Source of the DNA: Pseudoneurospora amorphoporcata
Taxonomy: Eukaryota > Ascomycota > Sordariomycetes > Sordariales > Sordariaceae
Length of the DNA stretch: 64,000 bases
Reading direction: 5' to 3'
Assembly: GCA_033297205.1 (NCBI GenBank)
Contig: MU859071.1
Coordinates: 186,001 to 250,000, forward strand
The position numbers were made by a program, and so were the translations under genes. Of the stretch, positions 55,800 through 64,000 are shown in pieces. The notes under the pieces were generated by a model that had not been told where the DNA came from, made no database searches, and saw nothing but the letters and a program-made list of their open reading frames with translations. Within the stretch, counting starts at the first letter, position 1. The number at the start of each line of letters is the position of its first letter.

Positions 55800-58700
55800 C
55801 ATGCCGCTGCACTCTTGATGCAGAGTTTGCACTCTCTCAGGGCATTGGGCGATGGCATCGTGTCTGCCATCACAGGCCGCAAGGTACCTCCAGGTAAGTA
55901 CCCCGAAAACATGTTACGATGGCTGGGGTTTTCCGGGTGCAGTGCCCTTGGTTCCCTTCGGCTCGCACCGCACATTCAGCTTCTCAACAAGGAAGAAAAA
56001 AAACAGAGGACGGCATTTTTCGTCATTTTCGGTCCCCTTCTCACATTCACCCGCTTCCACGAGCGATGGACATGTTTCGTTGGTGGACATGCAAGCTGCA
56101 GTGCACCTCAAGTGTCAGTTTCAGATTTGCCTGGACCCGCCGTTAGTGCTAGCCTTTACCCCGTACTAACCACGAACTACCCGTAGACTATGGCCTAGCT
56201 TGGAGAGCTACTGCGGCCCAGTCTGCTCTAGCTGCTACGGGGGTGGGCACTGGTACGATACGGCGGCGTTGCAGTACGACAACATCATCACCAGTCTGCC
56301 AATTGCCATATCTGGACATCCGAGACCCACCGGCCTGACAGCGGCGCCCATTCCTGCCCGTCGATTTCTCCAACATGGCCGGCGACCACATGCCCAGCCC
56401 GGAATCCGCTGCCATCTCGTCGCACTTTGTCGTATCTCGGAACCAGAGGAACGTGTGCAGCAACGCCGAGCCATTGGGGAGACCACGAACCTCTCCGGAC
56501 GACCAGGAGCCCCCCCGGACTCTGCATACGCGGCATTCTTCCTAGGGCAGGTGGGAAACAAGGGTTGGTAGACGGCAGACCACAGAGCAGTGTACCAAGC
56601 TGGCAAGTACCGGGGAGGTTGCTGGGGCGCCGGCCTTCCTCTCTTCGGTGCTGGTTCGGTGCTTGGTAGGCTTCGTGGCACTGCATCAGATATCCAACTA
56701 ATAATAGGCCCACTTTCGATAGTGAAGCTGCTGGTCGTCCTCGGTGTTGGCTAACTCTGGTCCACGTTTTTCCCTCGTCCACACGACCACGGCAGCCAGA
56801 CCCTGATGACCTCTTCTGCGCTTGGCTCCAGATCGGTGCTCCCTCCGTCTGCATTGCCGTCCGTCAGTGGCCACGGCCTCGCACTCTTGGACACCCGCAG
56901 TGCACTACCGTGATGGCCTGCAGATAGGCCCGCCCACCTATGGACAGCATCTCTAGAGCATCCCCATCGGCCTCCAGCCTCCTCCTTCTCATTCGGCCGT
57001 AGGCAGAGCGTTTTGTCAAGGCCAGCGAGTCAACGAGTCCCTCTGGTTCCGCCCTGGATAGTCTGGGCCACAACACCAGTCCTGCTCAGTCCACAGAACA
57101 GCAAAGCCCAGCGAGCCATCGAATCCGCAGAAGATGGGCCAGAGTTTGCCCGAGACAGGCTACAGGGTTCTCGCTCTGGGAATAAATCATCACCAGGCTC
57201 CACGCAAAATAGCTCGAAAACACCAGCATCTTGGCCAAGAACAAAGCTTGTTGCCGGTCGCAGCTTCTCGACCCCGGACGTGGCGGACTTTCCTGCAGTC
57301 TTGGGGTTGTAACTTGAAGAAAGTCAGGTGGCTATGACGCTGTCGACACCCTGAAAGTGGCAGATCTGGACATGAACCACAGCGAAAGTGCTCCGGCCGT
57401 GGTGTGCCTGCATTGCACAACGAGAGTCGCTCCTCATTCAGAAACGGCCGTCCGATGTTCTGATAGGCACGCCGAGCGTAGTTGCCCCGGCCTCGGATCG
57501 TGCCGTCCAATCTGCGCGAGTCTCGCTATGCACTACGCTCCGAGTATCGCTTGCCCAGCCACCACGCCCTCGTACCGTTCGTCAGAGGTCCGGAACGGTT
57601 ACCCGGGTAAGAGTCTGGTTCACCAGAGGCTACCACTTGATGACTCAGCCTTGGTTCCATAGGTGGGCATTCTGTGAGCTGTCAGTCCAAAGCTGCTGCA
57701 GGCTGAAGGAAAGGTCGACCATAGTAGTGGTCGGGCCAAGGTGGGAGAAACTGAACCTTCACCTACCACGGTGTGTGTCTGTCTTCACAACCGAACCAAA
57801 ACATAAACAACACGCTCCTGGGTTGCTTACGATGCCTCTGCGTGGTTGAAACATGACACTGGCGCGGTCCGAACGGAAGGAATATATTAACACATCTGTT
57901 AGTGTGAGTGGGTTGTTAACAACAGGGCATATGAATAGCGACCTCAGGGTCGTTGGGCCATTTTGAAAGCCCACACTGTGTCCACCCAGCTGCCCGGAGC
58001 GTTGCTGCCGGTATCATGTGGCAGCCGCTCCGTTTTCAGGATTGAGGCCAAGGCATTCTTCACACATCTGAGGTATGTTGTTAGAGTTAGCATTCACTGA
58101 CGCGTTTAGCGTTTACTTTACATCATATCACCGCCCGGACAGTCGCAACGGGTACTACGTAGACATGTTATTCAAGCTCCTCGAAACGCAGGGACACTGA
58201 TGAATCAGTCTTGTCAAGCACTTTATTATGCCCAGAAACAGAGGATCGTCGGTAATCTGATCTCCCGAGTGGCTTGAACACAGAGTGACGATGGTGCTAA
58301 TACAGTTTCAGCATGGCAGCGATGCGGCGATCTGTGCAACGAGGGCTGCTGGACCACACATTAAGCAGTGCTAAGCCGTCAGAGCACAAAAGAGGAATGG
58401 CTTCGATCTGCAACCACCTCACCGTCTCCACCTTGACCAGTGGTTGTTCGGTCAAGGGAAAAACGCACGTCGCAACCAGCCAGTCTGCCGCTCCAAAGCG
58501 GTGCTGCCCAACAGGCGACGAGACAAGATGGATGCAATGCGACACACTTGCTCGCAAGATGAGAGACAGCGAGCCAGTCGCCGTCAAGATGTCAAAAACA
58601 AAGCCAAAAGAGTCGACGCCGCTTGCCTGAACCAGCTCTAGCTGGCGACGCGAAGCTTTCGCGTCTTTATCTGCCACAAAACGCAGGACTGTACAGTAGC

Positions 58701-61700
58701 GCCCAGCCAGCAACACGGTAGTTGCAGGGTCCAGGGTCTTCAAGCTTTTTCCCGCATGATAGGCAACGGGAACCGGAGACGGTACCCCGTAAGGCCTTGT
58801 TGCAGAAACACCACGGCCTGTGTAGGAAGCGCGGTTTGCGCGTTTGTCTTCAAGACCACTTTTAATCAAGTCAAGAGCTGAAAGATGGCTTGTTAGATAA
58901 AGACTCTGCCAGTCGTTGCGCCTTGCACGTCTTCAAGGTTGGACAGATCAACGGACCCTCAGTAAACCTCTGATGCCGTACGACAGCGGAACATACCTAA
59001 CGAGGAACACCTGTTCGGGTGGCTGACTACATCACAGCTCTCGTCTCATATCGTACTTCATCCTCGTGACGAACTCTCGGTGCGCATGCATATGAGTTTG
59101 TTCCGAAGACACACGACTGCCTACCCCAGGTTTCCGAGACAGCAACCCAAGCACAAACGTAACATGGTGGAAAATTGCGACGGGTCTTCACCTTTGAATC
59201 TAATATACCCGCGTCCGACATGCCGCTGTGGCGGGAACTGACAGCCATACGACAACCCGGGCGAGCGGGGTTCCCTCTCGGAGCACTCCAGCTAAGTACG
59301 TATGGGATATGCGCTGAATACGAATAATTGCCTGTCTGGAATTTGGCCTGAAGCTCGCGGTGTCTCGGAAGAGGTTGGATGCCAATGGTAAACTTGATGG
59401 CGCTCAGCCCTGGGTAAGTACCGCGGAGTCTCTTTTCCTCCCTTGGGCTATTTGGTAGCCGTGTACTACTGACCACGCACAGATTCACGTCCACTCTTGC
59501 GCAGCAGGAGATGACGGACATGTAGTAAGCCTCATGTTTGCGCGAGCAGCGGCAGTTCACCTGCCTTCCGCGTTGGCTTCTATACTGCAATCTATCTCCG
59601 GTACTGTACAAGGTGACAGGGCATGAGCTACAGATTACCTTGCCGAATGGCATCGCATCTAGCCAAGTTGCTGCAGCCGAAGATTTCCAGAAACTCATGT
59701 TCTGTGGTATTGGGTTGCCTTACCAGCACGTGGATTCAAGTAATCATCCTCCTATGACATACACTAGCTGGCTGCGCAGGTATTTCTGGAGGTTAGATAG
59801 GTAGGAGGGTGTAAAAGGCCCGAGTACCATTTCCCGCGACTACGCCGCCCGAGTCCCCCACAGCCCACCGAATGGGACTGTCCGCCCGCGAGCCTGACAT
59901 GCGTAACGGGTAACACGGGGATAATCAAAGTCACTTTGGCTGACCAAGACGACGTTGCGCCAAGTGAGATAGAGGAGCGATGGAGTATACAGCGCAATGT
60001 TTCCTACGGCTACAACCTGAGACATTGTTGCGAACACAGACAAGGCTACCAGCACTTGTCAAGTTCAGCAAGGGTGCGGGGAACACAACTGTGTTGCCAG
60101 TTCGTCGTATCCTAAGCAATCCATTTTCTTTGTTTTGGGGCGATATGGCTATCAGACCTCGAAATAGGTGCTGTTGTGCGATGCAATACACCTTCGGGGA
60201 TTGCAAGGTCCCGGGTGTTGTGTGTCGTGGGGCCTCGATTGCCCCCATGCTCTTGCCCGAGGTTCCCTTGAAGGTATCTGGAACTGACATCATGCAGGGC
60301 CGTGCTTCAGCAACAATATCGAGGGCGATTTCAGAAGAGATGCTCTGGAGGGGGCCATCTTGTATCGAGACCCCCACTGCATCATTGTGGGCTTTGCCCT
60401 GCCCTACTTCTCATGACCATTCACGGCTCTGACGGAGCATTGTCGGTAAATAAGGTCTACCCTAGGCCAAGACACGAAAGGTACCCCAAGATTACTACTT
60501 TATGTACACGACTTGGTAGCTACATTACCGACAAAACGGCACAGAAACTGCATAGTCCTTCCAACCACTACCCCTCATTCGATCTCAACGCCTATTCGCC
60601 AGGATGCCACGAGTTTTATCTGCCAGAAATAGCCCCGCGGCAAGAAACCTAACCCAAAACCACATCTCGCACGCTCTCATTATCTCAAATTGCTCGAATG
60701 GGGTACACTCATGCTTTGGGTGTCAGTCATCACAGTCATCTTTTCCACAAAGGATAGATGGGCTTGCGGTTAGGAGCGATCGTACGGAAAGCCAGAAGCG
60801 TAGGCAGACAACGCGGCGACAAGAGGATACACAAGTGGAAGGCGATTGCGGCACCACAAATTAACCTTGAGAATTACATTTAGAAGGCCGAAGCGACAGC
60901 CCGGGGAACCGATCCTGTCCACCCATCCTCAGCGTTTGTTGCAGATGCTGAGCCTCATCATGCCTGACTACTGCGGTGCTGCACCTGGAGTTCGCTTCAG
61001 CCGGACAGTTTATCTAAGGCTAGGTAGAACCGGACAATACGGAGTGCCGCCGTTGTGGCAGCCTAGGTAAGTTATGTTTTGCCCCCTCCCCGGTGCTGAG
61101 ACTGCTGAGTGGGACGGAAAGGCTGAGAAGTTGTGAGACATTGCAAACAAAAGAGCAGCAGAACGGTGTTGAGCGATGTACCGTATACTTGGTCCGGCCC
61201 CTCTTGTGAGACGGCCATCCGTAATCGTCTCGGATCCCTCCGTCCCGCGTCTTGTACCTGGCCTGGCTGAGCTCGGCCACGGTAGGAGGCCAACCAAGGT
61301 GCTACCAACATACAAGCTCGATGCCAGAAAAGGTGTCAACCCTCCGTCATAGTTCAACCTGGGAACCCGGCCTTGGTACCTTGCAGCAGTAACAAAAAGG
61401 GAAGAGGCCGTGCTACGAAACGGCAAGCTCGCATGCGCACACGCACGCCCCCAGGGCACCGAGTGAGCGGGACGGAAATGCCTTTTCAACACCTTGCAAG
61501 GGTGCAAATGTGTTCCTGCGTTAGCGTTCCGTCAACGCACGCTCACCGTCCTTGACATGGGTAAAGTTTGGTACCCGACAAAGCACAATGACGACGCGGA
61601 CCGCCGGCCGCTCGCACTACACACTTCCCATTTCACTCAATTAATGTCGGGCCTGGCACGCTGAGTGAGCGCCGTTAGCCCAGCTGGCTGGAAACCCCTT

Positions 61701-63599
61701 GGATCAGGATTTTTTGCTTGCTCTCCTGAAACACGCGCACGAAGAGAGGCAAATGTGATGGCGGGTGCTTGATTGATTGCTACAGCGGAAAACAAGTTGT
61801 TTTCTTGCTTTACCGTCGAGCAACTTGGCTGACACTCTTGCCTTTTCTTGTCAATCAATCACCATACAAACTAAATCACACGTGGATGAGTCACAGACCT
61901 TCATTACCTAGACACCCGACGCGACGGGTTCAGGGCCGCAACGGCTCGGGCCAGTCAAAGACTGAGTTGGTCGCTTTGCTTTCCGTTTGGAGCATATTTC
62001 CTTTGCCTTTCCTTTCCTCACACGAAACGGAGGGTTTTATCAGCTCAAAAACCTCCAGACCGAAGACCGAATGGCCAAATCCAAGAAAAGGTGATGAGTG
62101 GAACATACATTGGTGCCCCTCATTCATATTGATTGTGCGCGAAGTGGCATTGGACACAGACAGACACACTGTGATGAATCTCCCCGTTGGTGCTAGGGCT
62201 AGCAAGGCAAATAGCGCATCGATGATTGTCAATCGGCTGGCGCGCCCCGGGCAGTTAGTTGCCAATGGGAAGCCCATCCGCCCAAGACCCCGGCTCAGCT
62301 AGTGACCGCGGAGAAGAAATCCAAAAGAAAAAAGAAAAGAAGACAGCGTCCTGATGATCTGGGCCCGCCAGGTTTCTTTTTTCCGGGGATGCATTCGCCT
62401 TGGATCATGTGACTGCTATTGGCCTCATTACAGACTTTCCTTCTGATGATGATTTGTTGTTGTTGGTCTTGTGATGTTGGTGATGGGACTATCTTGATAG
62501 GCTATCCAGGGGCTGGGAACAGCACTAGATGTCTAGACAATGGCATGCACAACGTTGTAGCTAAGTCGTCTCAAGCGGGAAGTCCCAGGGAAATAAGCTG
62601 ATACCACCTTAACTGTTTAGAGTCCAGTACTGACTATCTGCCTTTCAGAGGGAGTTCGGCATCGACACGGCGTCGGGCCGTCAAGACTGTCAAAGTAACT
62701 TCCTAGCGGTCAATGTCCAGCTCTATGCTATAGCCTCGGGTAAGGTCTGCCCTGCCTCACTCCTACGGATCGTATATAGGATCGGATAAATGTGAGACGA
62801 CATGATCTCCGAATCTGAGATGTTGCCATAATCTGGGGAAGAGAGACATTTATAATCTAAAAAGAGCAGCCGAGCGGACGTAACGGCAAATCCATACAAC
62901 TGGATCAACCCGGAATTACTCCGCGCACAGCTTGCCCTACCTATGCTAGGTTAAGTATCGCATATTTGGTTTTGTATTCCCTTCCATCAGTCAGTCAGTC
63001 TACGGTTCACGACATCGGTAGGTTTTACCTCTTGTCATCCTTCATGCGTATGTTGACCAGTCATTTTATCATCAAGGTCTGATCTTGACCATTTGTCCGA
63101 CGGCAAGCAGAAGGGCTATCAACAAAGAAATTGACTGATAGTCTTTTTGACTGACTGACTTGGGTATACGGACATAACGAACAGAGTATTCCAAAACAGA
63201 AATGCTCTAAACGGGTTGGCCACTGGCAACCTGGCGTGCCTGAGTTGCGTCCTTGCTGTCTCAGACTTGCAAAGACTTACAAGTGACTAAGACAAGCATA
63301 GCCGAACCGCAGCTGTCTTCATAAATAACTGACAGATGGCCAAAACGCCGCATCACCCAACTGCTTCAAACCCCCGTGTTACTCACGACAGTAGAGGTAA
63401 TAACCGACGAGACCCCCACGAACCGTCAGGCATCAGGCATCCTCAGCCGCCAGCCGCCAACCGCCAGTCTCGCCAGTCTCGCCATGTTGACATGGACTGG
63501 ATGACTGACAACTTATCAGTTGTCTCTGTGCACCCGCACTCGCCGGACGGGAAAGGCTAACTGACATGATTGTGACAGGTGGGCGTGAACTGGGATAAG
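55800..63599. other. Gene desert, fourth part: nothing coding recognised
   Basis: The longest ATG-type frames reach 190-223 codons on the minus strand (58297-58869 and 59027-59698). Two frames of about 150 codons face each other at 59931-60432. None has a recognisable domain, and frames of this size are expected by chance in a region this long. No RNA gene was found. Confidence 0.5.
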
Positions 63600-64000
63600 A
63601 GATGGCTGAGTCAAATGCCGTTCACCTGCCCTACGCAAACAAATTATTAGAGAAAGTCTTTTCGCACCGCTATTAAAGTCTATTCGCACCGCTGTCCAAA
63701 ACTTTAATAGGCTATAACTTAGGCAAATAGTGTCCTCCAAATATAAAAGTAGTATTTTTGAGTTCCGTAAGACTTTCTCTATTATAAAACACTTACTAAC
63801 TCTTCTACCCCCTTTCCTATTTACTATTTTAAGAGATATAAGAAATTCTAAAGTAAGTTTTTCTTTTCTTTAAACTATTAGTAGGTCTAAAAGCTACGGC
63901 AGTACCTAAGGGCCGATTTAGGCTCCATTAAATAGAGTAGAAAATTACAAAAATTACAAGCCTACTTTGAGGCCATAGACCCTTGTTTTGGTAGAGTGAC
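63600..64000. mobile_element. AT-rich edge with inverted and direct repeats, probable mutated mobile element
   Basis: Composition drops abruptly to AT-rich with many TA steps. The 13-mer tagagaaagtctt at 63648-63660 recurs inverted (aagactttctcta) at 63769-63781. Inside, ttcgcaccgct is directly repeated at 63661-63671 and 63683-63693. This could be the end of a DNA transposon or a small inverted-repeat element altered by RIP. The element continues past the window, so its type cannot be settled here. Confidence 0.45.

Noticed and set aside
58297..59698. Minus-strand frames of 190 and 223 codons
   Set aside because: No recognisable domain, start context or splice partners.

Overview
The window looks like nuclear DNA of a filamentous ascomycete, most likely a Sordariomycete close to Neurospora, Sordaria or Podospora. 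The recognisable genes carry short introns of 49-130 nt with GT..CTAAC/CTGAC..AG signals. Their products best resemble fungal forms of conserved eukaryotic proteins, a HET-domain (heterokaryon incompatibility) gene is present, and several dead reading frames carry C-to-T-like stop codons of the kind repeat-induced point mutation (RIP) produces. The species call is an inference. Splice sites, phases and protein lengths below were worked out by hand.

Layout. 1-4.4 kb: decayed coding fragments, including an inverted pair. 4.4-27.2 kb: a normal gene-rich core with UPF3 (nonsense-mediated decay, minus), a PP6/SIT4-type phosphatase (plus), an F-box protein (plus), a 1,035-residue DUF6604-like protein (minus), ARPC5 of the Arp2/3 complex (plus), an NDUFAF5-like complex I assembly methyltransferase (minus), the AP-2 alpha adaptin (plus) and the autophagy PROPPIN ATG18 (plus). 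27.2-37.6 kb: an accessory block of broken genes: a repeat-containing ORF cut by one TAG, an unknown multi-exon pseudogene, a HET-domain pseudogene and another unknown decayed gene. 37.6-39.2 kb: an F-box-like gene with an intron in its 5' leader. 39.2-64 kb: nearly 25 kb with no recognisable gene, ending in an AT-rich segment that looks like the edge of a mutated mobile element.

The conserved genes are housekeeping functions (mRNA surveillance, phosphatase signalling, actin nucleation, mitochondrial complex I assembly, endocytosis, autophagy). They share no obvious operon-like logic. UPF3/SIT4 and DUF6604/ARPC5 are divergent pairs with shared upstream regions; ARPC5/NDUFAF5 and F-box/DUF6604 are convergent.

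I found no clear new biological system. The strongest leads are two in-frame, stop-free introns (UPF3 and ATG18), a 65-residue insertion inside the SIT4 catalytic core, a 22-nt degenerate tandem repeat between convergent genes, the pseudogene block with RIP-like stops, and the gene desert.
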